In this document: piece by piece, positions 27,642 to 34,735 of the stretch
Position numbering within the stretch: the stretch's first letter is position 1
How the letters are laid out: every line of letters starts with the position of its first letter
Source of the DNA: Corallochytrium limacisporum
Taxonomy: Eukaryota > Opisthokonta
Reading direction: 5' to 3'
NCBI GenBank assembly: GCA_002811645.1
Contig: PDIP01000163.1
Span: forward strand, 1 to 34,735
Length of the DNA stretch: 34,735 nt
The notes under the pieces: generated by a model
Seen by the model: only the letters and a program-made list of their open reading frames with translations
Databases searched by the model: none
What the model was told of the DNA's origin: nothing
Translations under genes and position numbers: made by a program

Positions 27642-28779
27642 GATTAGTGAAATTGAGCAAGCTCGTTCTCAACCAATTGGAAACCCCGCGTCCGGCCACC
27701 AGTAATCCTAAGCTTTATCAAATATACGTCTAATGCAAGCTCGCCCGTATTATACATAAAGATAGTGTATTCAGACCCTGATATCCCAAGTGGCTCACAG
27801 TGAAATAGCCCAACAGGAATCCGTTGCACCAAACTCGCCTCGTCACCTATATTACACACACTGTCCACAGGCCCCCACCGGACCCCCCTCCCCGCCCCCC
27901 TTCTCCTGTTTTGCCTTTTCTCAGACCAGGACGTTTGAGACCCGCCCGGCTCTCGTTGAAAACTCCGGAGCCAGTGGGCCCAGCTCTCCCCTCTACCGCC
28001 TCCCCGGCGCTCTCTCCCCGGGGCCCCTCGTTGGGTTGCACTCGTGGGCCGTGGAGATGAGGGCTTTTTGGTTTTCCTTTGCGCCGGGCTTATGTTTTGT
28101 TAATTAACTAACCCACTCACTCACCCCCCCCCTCCCCTCTTTTCCAACTCTCCATCAGCTATCGGTGTCTAGGTCCGTCTAATCACCCCGGTATGGTCGA
28201 GGTCGCCGGGTTATCTCCCTCTCACCGTTTGGTCACTATACGGACCGTGAAGCGCGCTGTGCTCAATTGGACTCCCCGGTCTATTGTTCCTGCTGCAATG
28301 ACAGCAACGGCTGGGATACCCGAGGGCTGCTCTAGTTTGAGCGTACATTTAATATGAAAGGTCCGAACAGGCGGATCCAGGTAGACGTTGGTGGCTTTTT
28401 CCTTCCTTCTCCCCTTCAGTGAAAATATTTTTTTCCCTGCTTGTGAGCCCTATCTTTGCGATATAGACGAAAACGAAGGGGCAACCGAGCGGCCAAGAGC
28501 CGTAGAGCGAAGCCGTAAAGGCCAAGCTGTGCCCCTCCCACCAAAGCACAAACAGCCTCTGGAATGACTGGCAAGATTCACACACCTCATCCAAGCGAGG
28601 TAGAAATCCTGAAGAAAAAATTTGAGGCCCCGATAGCTACGAAACCGAGTTTTTTTCCCAGTCCTTGTCTTCTTGGTGATATTTCTTGGTTTGGGAATTT
28701 AGGCCCGAAGGGAATTTCTTCAAGGGAGAGAGAAGCGCGGAAACGGTGACGATAGACAAATCACCAAAGACAAAACACG

Positions 28780-28849
28780 CGCACACACACTCTCACTCAC
28801 ACAGTCACTGTCTCTCTCGCTCTTTCTCTCTGTCTCTCTCTCTCTCCAC
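28780..28849. repeat. CA then CT microsatellite
   Basis: CACACACAC-rich sequence merges into a CTCTCT-rich pyrimidine tract of about 45 bp. Confidence 0.75.
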
Positions 28850-29038
28850 CATCCCAACCACCCTACCGACCTTCCTTTATTTCTTCCCCGTTTTTTTTCT
28901 CTCTCCCAAAAACCTGCGTCTCGCCAGGTTTTTCTACCCGGGCACCCCGACCCCCCTTTTTTTTTTTCGATCCGTCGTTCATTTGCCAAACAAACCCCCC
29001 CCCTTCTCCTCCTTCCTCCTTCCCACCGTACCGACCTG

Positions 29039-29056
29039 CCCCCCCGGGGGGGGGGG
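29039..29056. repeat. C-run/G-run palindromic tract
   Basis: Seven C followed directly by eleven G. Confidence 0.85.
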
Positions 29057-29550
29057 CCAACTCACCCTTCTCGCCCGAGGCTCTGCACATCCGGAGTTGG
29101 TTTGAAATAGAGGAAGGCTTCGGTACACTGTACCGGGAGGTCTGCTTATGGAGGTTGGTGATTGGTGGAAAAAGCCTAAGCTGCGGAGGGGGTTGGTCGG
29201 GATCCGGGGGGGGCAGTATGTGTGGTTGGCGTCGATGGGTTTTGGGAGGGGGTAACAACCAAGCCTCGGTACCCGTACGGACGGAGTGACGATGAGCGGA
29301 GGACCCCAATGCAAGCAGCTCTACAATAATACGCCGAGCGAGCCATTGCATAGGATTGTATCTGCTACTTCAGTAGCCTTTTCGTTTCTAATTGGACCTG
29401 GCTGGTGGTGATGTAGAGCACAGTGCAAATTTTGCCAATTGCGACAGCGACAGCAGGCGGAACAACATGGTAACCATGACATAGGTCGTATTACGGGCGG
29501 CCAAGATCCACAAAGGGACTTGATACATTAATCAAACAGGACAGCAAACT

Positions 29551-30789
29551 ATGACGGTTATGCGACAGCCCGGTGGCGGGGTAAGCGATGACGAAAATAC
29601 GCCATCACCCACTGAAAGACCACCGCAGTTGGTTTCGAAAAGCAGCGTCGACCTCAGTGGAGGTAAGCGGAGGTTGGGCCTGAAGTCCACGATCAAAAAA
29701 TTCTCCTCTAAGTTTTCAGGATCATCAGGTTCTCTCAAGTCTAAAGATTCAACGGATTGGAGAAGATCGGCGTCAAACGTGGAAGAGCCAGCGGAGGCTT
29801 CCCCGGACACAAACCGCAGGAAACTTGCAACTGATCGGTCCACAGGAGAATCAAGCATTACTGAAAGTGTCCAAGACATCAGTGCAACCACCTCACGGAA
29901 GCAGAGTGCGCATAGTACGCTCCGAATCTTCCGGCTAGAAGATGTCGAGCAGGAAGAAGAAGTCGGGCGAGGTTTCTTTGGTGTTGTGTACCGGGGGTTC
30001 GTGAAATCCAATCGTCACCCGGTTGCCATCAAAGTCATCAAGGCGGAAACTGCACAAGAGAAGGCAAACTTCTTGAAGGAGGTGACACTTTTGAAGTCGT
30101 TGAAGCATCCTCATCTTCTCCGCTTCCTCAGCGTATTTGTCAAGTCAGAGAATATGTATCTCATCACGGAATTCTTGGACGGTGGTCATTTGCGCAAGTC
30201 AATCAAACGTACAGAAAAGGAGCTGCCGTGGTCAATGCGTATCAAGTACGGTCGGGACATTGCAGACGGCATGGCATTCCTCCACGCAAACAAAGTGATT
30301 CATCGAGATCTGAAATCCAAAAACTGCCTGCTCACTGCAGACGGACAAAACGCAATTGTGGCCGATTTCGGTCTGGCGACATCGTTGAAATGGAGCGACA
30401 AGAGCATCGTGGGATCACCTTACTGGATGGCACCGGAAATGTTGGCAGGCAAGGACTACAACGAGAAGGTGGATGTCTTTAGCTACGGCATTATTCTCTG
30501 TGAATTAATCTGTCGGGTGAAGCCGGACCCGGATTACTTGCCTCGGCACAACGACTTTAGTGTGCACTTCGAGAATATGCAACCGCTCATCAACGAAGGG
30601 TGCCCAAGCGGCTTCTTGGCTTTATGCAAGGCCACATGCGAAAAGAACCCGTCCGAACGGTTGACTTTCCAGCAGGCTCTGGAAAGAGTCGAATTATTGA
30701 CTCTCACGGACGAAGTCAAGAACCCGCCGTTGAATGGCGAGCAAAATTGCGAGACGAATGGTAGTGCAGATGATGAAAAGGTAGTTTGA
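29551..30789 (+). CDS. LIMK/TESK-like protein kinase (TKL group)
   Basis: 412 aa. Residues 1-125 are Ser/Lys-rich and disordered, with no LIM or PDZ domain. The kinase domain covers about 130-390. Key residues are present: glycine loop G139-R-G-F-F-G144, VAIK lysine K161, helix-C E177, HRDLKSKNC (D253, N258), DFG (D272) and APE in GSPYWMAPEM. The sequence KVDVFSYGIILCELI followed by DPDYLPRHNDF is characteristic of the LIM-kinase/testis-specific-kinase branch (DPDYLPR-x-x-DF). HRDLKS is more generic than the HRDLNSHN of LIM kinases. All catalytic residues are intact, so activity is expected. In animals the branch phosphorylates cofilin; whether this protein does so is inference. It converges on spo11 with 31 bp between the stops. 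Confidence 0.85.
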   Translation: MTVMRQPGGGVSDDENTPSPTERPPQLVSKSSVDLSGGKRRLGLKSTIKKFSSKFSGSSGSLKSKDSTDWRRSASNVEEPAEASPDTNRRKLATDRSTGESSITESVQDISATTSRKQSAHSTLRIFRLEDVEQEEEVGRGFFGVVYRGFVKSNRHPVAIKVIKAETAQEKANFLKEVTLLKSLKHPHLLRFLSVFVKSENMYLITEFLDGGHLRKSIKRTEKELPWSMRIKYGRDIADGMAFLHANKVIHRDLKSKNCLLTADGQNAIVADFGLATSLKWSDKSIVGSPYWMAPEMLAGKDYNEKVDVFSYGIILCELICRVKPDPDYLPRHNDFSVHFENMQPLINEGCPSGFLALCKATCEKNPSERLTFQQALERVELLTLTDEVKNPPLNGEQNCETNGSADDEKVV

Positions 30790-30820
30790 AAGAAAGTAGA
30801 TAAATTTTATCGTTTAAGGT

Positions 30821-32014
30821 TTACAGGTAAACCATATCCCGTCTCATGTGGGCTAGACCCATTTTCATTCGGAAGATGAGATCCTGTATGAAGAATTGAC
30901 CCCATTGATCGACTATGACGTCAATATCCAGCTTTCGTCTGCCGCATTTCATTCTCATCAACGTCGTGTCGGCAATACTAGGACAGGCCAGCACGCCAGG
31001 CGCCCTCTTCATTATGGTCGACATCACTTTGGTGTCTCTACTGGTGAACTCGGTGAACATCGCAGAATCCATCGGAAACCTTGTCAATTGCTCATCAGTG
31101 AGTCCGATCCAACCGATGGGGCGATTGGCCCGGCAGCCGAGCATGTAGTCCATGACGATCGAAAGACCGTACGGATTGTAGTCCGAAAGCAGGTAGGCGG
31201 GTAAGGCCAATTGTGCTTGCATCCCTGTCAATGTCTGGCCCATTGCCTCGGATGGGCGACCACATCCAGTCATTAAAACCATTGGACAGTAGTGCAAGAT
31301 TGCATGGTCAAGCAATTGTTCGAATACCGCAGCCTTTTCAACGACGAGGATGAACTGGGCCCCAATACTTCGAAACTCTGCTGTGGCCACTTCATGGTCT
31401 ACCGACATGGTCTGGTTGATGAGGCATGCCTCTTTAGTAGCCGACAATGTCTTTAAAGCGATAGATCCTGTCAGGAAACCCTTTGCAGCTGGTATTACGC
31501 CGAACTGAACTCGATTTATGCCGAGGTGACCGGACAGAACCTTCAGATCAATCATGAAGCAATGCATCACATCACGTATACCTTGGTATAGATCAACACA
31601 AGCGTACTTCAATCCCCGAAGCGACATCTTTTCTTGATGCTGTGCCAAGTTGTAAATCTTTGATAGCAAGCGCAACCCTCGAATACAAATACGTTGTTAG
31701 AACTCTATCTGGCATAGATTGCAAGGAACAGTCTACCATTGAGAATACTTACTTCGAGCAATTACTAATGGATCTCTACCTAACAATCTACTAGCTTTCT
31801 TTGCATTGAGCTCATCGTCACCTAGGACCTGTTCAGACCATCTATCAATGAAGCTTTCGATGATGGTCAGAACGTCGCCGGTACCGTCTCCCTCCCGCTT
31901 ATCCATGATTGCAAGGTTGTGTACTACTTGTCTATAATGCGAATAAATGCTCCTTCTGATAGTCACAAATCCACCTAATACATAAATGGCTAAGACTTGA
32001 AGTACCTTGTCCAT
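30821..32014 (-). CDS. SPO11: Spo11 / topoisomerase VI A subunit homologue, two exons
   Basis: The meiotic double-strand-break transesterase. Proposed exons: 32014-31753 and 31677-30821 (minus strand), 372 aa in frame. Exon 2 opens with RLLSKIYNLAQ then SLRGLKYACVDLY, which matches the T-x-R-D-x-Y-Y motif of the 5Y-CAP domain; Y112 is the predicted DNA-attacking tyrosine. It continues with VIPAAKGFLTG. The Toprim domain follows: FILVVEKAAVF (E201), MTGCGRP and LLSDYNPYGLSIV. Here the usual metal-binding DxD reads D253-Y-N255. The spacing and order match human SPO11 throughout. Two starts are possible: ATG 32014 or the in-frame ATG about 36 codons later (MDKREGDG), which looks closer to typical Spo11 N-termini. 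It is the only gene here with a clear coding intron. Confidence 0.85.
31678..31752 (-). other. Spliceosomal intron of spo11 (75 bp)
   Basis: Donor GTAAGT at 31752, branch-like TTCTAAC with CTAAC at 31700-31696, and acceptor AG at 31679-31678 after a T-rich stretch. Removing it joins a phase-1 exon and makes a split AGG codon, restoring one continuous Spo11 frame. Unspliced, the frame meets TAG within a few codons. Confidence 0.85.
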
Positions 32015-32374
32015 GTGAAGTGGATAGACTCGTATCAACCACTGTCATTCAAGCCATCGGTTCTCGCAGTGAGACCCGCCTTACCCCTACCCTTCCCGAT
32101 AGGAGCGCGGTTGCGCAAATTTCCACATTGCGTCTCCCCCCAACCCGAGGAGGATCGCAGTCAATGACAAAAGTTTACCTCGAAGACAGACCCGTGGTTC
32201 CAAAGGTCTCGCTTAGGTCGGTACTAAGATGACGACGACCATGAGTCGGTAAGGCGTTCGTAGAGTCATTTATTATCTTACGCTGCGGGTTTTACGGCAA
32301 AATAGGGCATGAAAGAAGTCGATGGTTGCCAGTATGTGTTTTAGACTAGGACGCTAGCCCATGATGAAAGATGC
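32015..32374. other. Intergenic, 360 bp, spo11 to importin-alpha
   Basis: Between two minus-strand genes. It should contain the spo11 promoter and the importin-alpha 3' end. No other feature is seen. Confidence 0.5.
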
Positions 32375-33988
32375 TTAGAAGTTGATGGGTGCATCGCCTC
32401 CTGGTCCTCCTGCACCACCACCAAAGGCATACTGGTTTCCTTGCGTCTGAGGGTTCAAGTCAGGGTCATCTTCTTCCGCCGAGAAGAAGTGATCGATGAT
32501 CTCGTAAGACTTCTTGTAGATGTCTTCATTTGCGTGGTCTTGAAGGTCCTCAATCTTTTGCAACCCGTTGCAGTCCTCGATCATGAGGGCATAGATGTTC
32601 TTGCCTGTGTTGAACTGCGCCTCCTTCTGTCCAACCTTCAGAATGTTCTCCAGGCCGTCAAGAGCAACCTGAATAACCTTGGCGTCGTTCACCAGGAGCA
32701 GTTCGCACAAGGGAGGAATACAGTTGCAGGCAGCCAGATATTTTATCTGCTCATCAGTTCCGCCAGAGGTCGCGTTGCTGATAGCCCATGCTGCTTCCTT
32801 ACGAGTCTTGTAAGTGTCATTCTGAAGAATTTCGACCAAAGGCTGAATAATATTGTGATCAATAACAGCCTGGACCTGCATCCGGTTACCCGCAGTAATA
32901 TTCGAAATCGCCCAGCATGCCTCCTTCCGCACATTCTCCTTTGGGTTCTTCAGTAGCTCCTTCAAGCAAGGAAGGGCGTTACAGTTGATGATTACTTGAG
33001 TCTGAGTGTCATCACCAGTCACAATGTTACCCACAGTCCGTAATGCAGGCGTGACCACAGTCGTCTGGGGATGCATCAACAGCTCAACCAGACGACGGCA
33101 CACACCAGTCTGAATCACAGCTCCGATCTTGTCGTTGTTTCCGTCGCTCAGGTACGAGATGGCCCAGCACGCGTCGGTGAGGATCTCCACGTCGTCATTC
33201 CACACAAGTCGGCCAAGGATGGGTAGCGCTTCGCTCACCACGCTAAAGTCCGGAGGGGGGTTCTTTCCACGGCATAGATTAGACAGCGTCCATGTGGCGT
33301 TCCGGATCATGGTCACGGCCTGACCCTGTGTGCTGAGCAGGTGCAGCAGAGGTTTTAGAATACCACACTCGAGGACATAGTTCCGGCAGGTTGTGCTGTC
33401 ACCAGCAATGTTTCCAAGAGCCCACACAGCCTGTTCCTTGACTTCAGCCTCAGGTGATGAGAGCAGCTCGACAAAGTCGGGTACGGCTCCAGCCCGAATG
33501 ACACTCTCAGTCTGCAGAGATGTTCCCGATGCGATGTTTGTTAGGGTCCACGCGGCTTCAAACTGCAGCTTTGGGTGACTGGTGGCCCGCAGAAAGGACA
33601 CAAAGGTCGGTACCACACCAGCATCAATGACCTCCTGAATAGGCGGGTTGTGTTCCTTGCTCAACAGCTTCCGGAAGAAAGTGGTGGCCTCCAGTTGCAC
33701 GTTCACGTCTGGGCCGCCAAGTCTTTGAATGTGGTACTGCATCTGCTGCTGAAGATCACTGCCCGAATCAACGAAAACTTCAGCGGGCTTCATTTCATCC
33801 TCACCCGGAACTCCCGAAGTAATGTCACCCCCAGCAATCCTGCGCCTCTGACTCAGCGCTTCCTCACGCTTACCTTTGCGGAGTTCCACTTGGAACTCCT
33901 GGCGACGGCGACGCTGGGCATCATGGTCCAGCTGTGCCTTACCCTTGTAGTCCTTTCGCCCCCCAGGGCGACGTTCGTCATCAGCCAT
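32375..33988 (-). CDS. Importin subunit alpha (karyopherin alpha)
   Basis: 537 aa from the ATG at 33988; an upstream in-frame GTG is not needed. It is the adaptor that recognises classical NLS cargo and joins importin-beta. The N-terminal IBB domain is arginine-rich (residues about 10-55, for example [20 protein letters not shown]). Ten armadillo repeats follow with the diagnostic W-x3-N NLS-pocket residues repeated ([51 protein letters not shown]). The C-terminus is acidic then Gly-rich, ending NQYAFGG...GGDAPINF. Length matches the conserved alpha-1/SRP1 clade. The frame is intact. Confidence 0.96.
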   Translation of the reverse strand: MADDERRPGGRKDYKGKAQLDHDAQRRRRQEFQVELRKGKREEALSQRRRIAGGDITSGVPGEDEMKPAEVFVDSGSDLQQQMQYHIQRLGGPDVNVQLEATTFFRKLLSKEHNPPIQEVIDAGVVPTFVSFLRATSHPKLQFEAAWTLTNIASGTSLQTESVIRAGAVPDFVELLSSPEAEVKEQAVWALGNIAGDSTTCRNYVLECGILKPLLHLLSTQGQAVTMIRNATWTLSNLCRGKNPPPDFSVVSEALPILGRLVWNDDVEILTDACWAISYLSDGNNDKIGAVIQTGVCRRLVELLMHPQTTVVTPALRTVGNIVTGDDTQTQVIINCNALPCLKELLKNPKENVRKEACWAISNITAGNRMQVQAVIDHNIIQPLVEILQNDTYKTRKEAAWAISNATSGGTDEQIKYLAACNCIPPLCELLLVNDAKVIQVALDGLENILKVGQKEAQFNTGKNIYALMIEDCNGLQKIEDLQDHANEDIYKKSYEIIDHFFSAEEDDPDLNPQTQGNQYAFGGGAGGPGGDAPINF

Positions 33989-34735
33989 GTTGTTTTTACT
34001 CACTAAATTTATGATACAATAAGGTGAAAATGACCCGATGAAACTCTAGATCAACAATACAGCTGCGAGAGTATATACTCGCATGGATTTCCGCTGTTTC
34101 CGAACTAGAAAATAGTCGCTTTCGGAGTGAGGTTTTGGTACCTAGAAAAAGTTTTATTCAGAACTACATTTGCAGCTTTCCCATATATACCCGGAATTGG
34201 TAGGATTGGAACGCTGACCGAGGACTACAACGCATAGGTGCGTGTTGGCTAACAGCGTGGAGGCCCAAATTTCCTCCTACTTTCGGCACATCCCCCACAT
34301 GCCTCCACCAAGACAAAAAAGGGGGGGGCCTTGCCTCCCCTCCCCTCTCCCCTCGCGAACAGTCAGGGACAGAACCGGTTCCTTTTCCCTGAACCTGGAG
34401 CCATTGGTGCGGTGTCGCTCGCCATTGGCTCTTCAGACGAAAGGTGCATTTTTCCTTTTTTTTTTCTTTTTGGGCCTGGGCCGAGCGGAGAGAGTAAACG
34501 TTTGTTCCGGCCAGCAGGCAAGCTGTCAGTCATTCGCTCAGTGTTATGGCTTCCCTTCTCCGACCAAGGCAAAACGATAAAGCCAGCGCCGCGGAGGGAG
34601 GGGTGTGTGTGTGTGTACCGCAAGGGAAGGGCGCGTTCGCGCAATACAGAAACACTCGAAAAGGAATAAAGAAAGAAGAAACAGAGTCCCCCCCACCCCC
34701 CCGCCAAAGTTTCTCTCGGTTTTTCTCTCCACTAT
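33989..34735. other. Upstream region of importin-alpha
   Basis: The first 200 bp upstream of the gene are AT-rich; the rest is GC-rich with a G8 run (34321-34328), a T-rich run near 34455, a GT microsatellite (about 34603-34615) and C-runs near 34688. No gene is recognised before the window ends. Confidence 0.5.
34069..34080 (-). promoter_or_regulatory. Palindromic TATATA motif, candidate importin-alpha core promoter
   Basis: GAGTATATACTC is a perfect 12-bp palindrome with an internal TATATA, 81 bp upstream of the importin-alpha ATG. Position suggests a TATA-like element. The assignment rests on position and sequence only. Confidence 0.35.

Larger units (their letters stand above)
27642..29550. 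other. 1.9 kb divergent intergenic region
   Basis: Between ALIX (-) and the kinase gene (+). It holds C9 (28124-28132), C7-G11 (29039-29056) and G8 (29206-29213) tracts and a CA/CT-rich microsatellite at about 28780-28849. Frames up to 160 codons are low-complexity products of these tracts. No gene is recognised. Confidence 0.5.

Noticed and set aside
1-34735. tRNA, 5S rRNA or snRNA genes
   Set aside because: I looked for A-box/B-box patterns, TRGC-x-AGT D-loop strings and U1/U6 core sequences by eye on both strands and found none. A tRNAscan or Infernal run would be decisive.

Overview
This is nuclear DNA of a eukaryote with long intergenic DNA and almost no introns. Every confidently identified gene family is eukaryotic: importin-alpha, ALIX/Bro1, EMC3, ALG6, centrin, Spo11, a Rap-type GAP, a LIMK/TESK-like kinase and a mitochondrial acyl-CoA dehydrogenase. 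Nearly all are single open frames. The one well supported coding intron (75 bp, GTAAGT donor, CTAAC branch site, AG acceptor) is in spo11. The mix of Rap-GAP, LIMK/TESK-like kinase, a claudin/Sur7-like tetraspan, a sucrose-phosphatase-like HAD enzyme and ciliary genes suggests a protist, perhaps near the opisthokonts or amoebozoans. I cannot name the taxon from this sequence.

Layout. 0.7-3.2 kb: Rap-GAP protein (+) converging on a small basic protein (-) that carries a consensus D-box and an SV40-like NLS. 3.2-6.8 kb: no recognisable gene, GC-rich. 6.8-8.5 kb: centrin (+) converging on a membrane RING protein (-). 10.1-14.3 kb: VLCAD-type acyl-CoA dehydrogenase (+) and a predicted myristoylated LRR protein (+). 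15.1-15.9 kb: sucrose-phosphatase-like HAD enzyme (+). 16.2-16.75 kb: a broken EDR1/ARMC3-like gene (-). 16.75-19.4 kb: non-coding, including a 221-base N gap bordered by C-runs. 19.4-23.0 kb: claudin-like tetraspan (+), ALG6 (-) and EMC3 (+); ALG6 and EMC3 are divergent and both act in the ER. 23.06-23.57 kb: a broken B9D2 gene (-). 25.1-27.6 kb: ALIX/Bro1 (-). 29.6-30.8 kb: LIMK/TESK-like kinase (+). 30.8-32.0 kb: two-exon Spo11 (-). 32.4-34.0 kb: importin-alpha (-).

The main discovery is that the two clearly damaged genes both belong to cilium-associated families. The B9D2 homologue (ciliary transition zone) has two TGG-to-TAG changes exactly at conserved tryptophans, plus a one-base deletion. 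The EDR1/ARMC3-type gene has a one-base insertion and a one-base deletion. The neighbouring housekeeping genes are intact over roughly 15 kb of coding sequence. This pattern suggests recent loss of a cilium or flagellum while centrin and spo11 are retained. For the two UAG codons, A-to-I RNA editing is a testable alternative.

A second genome-scale signature is a set of poly-C/poly-G tracts, often palindromic (C6-11 followed by G4-11). I found them in the intergenic spaces and in none of the coding regions.
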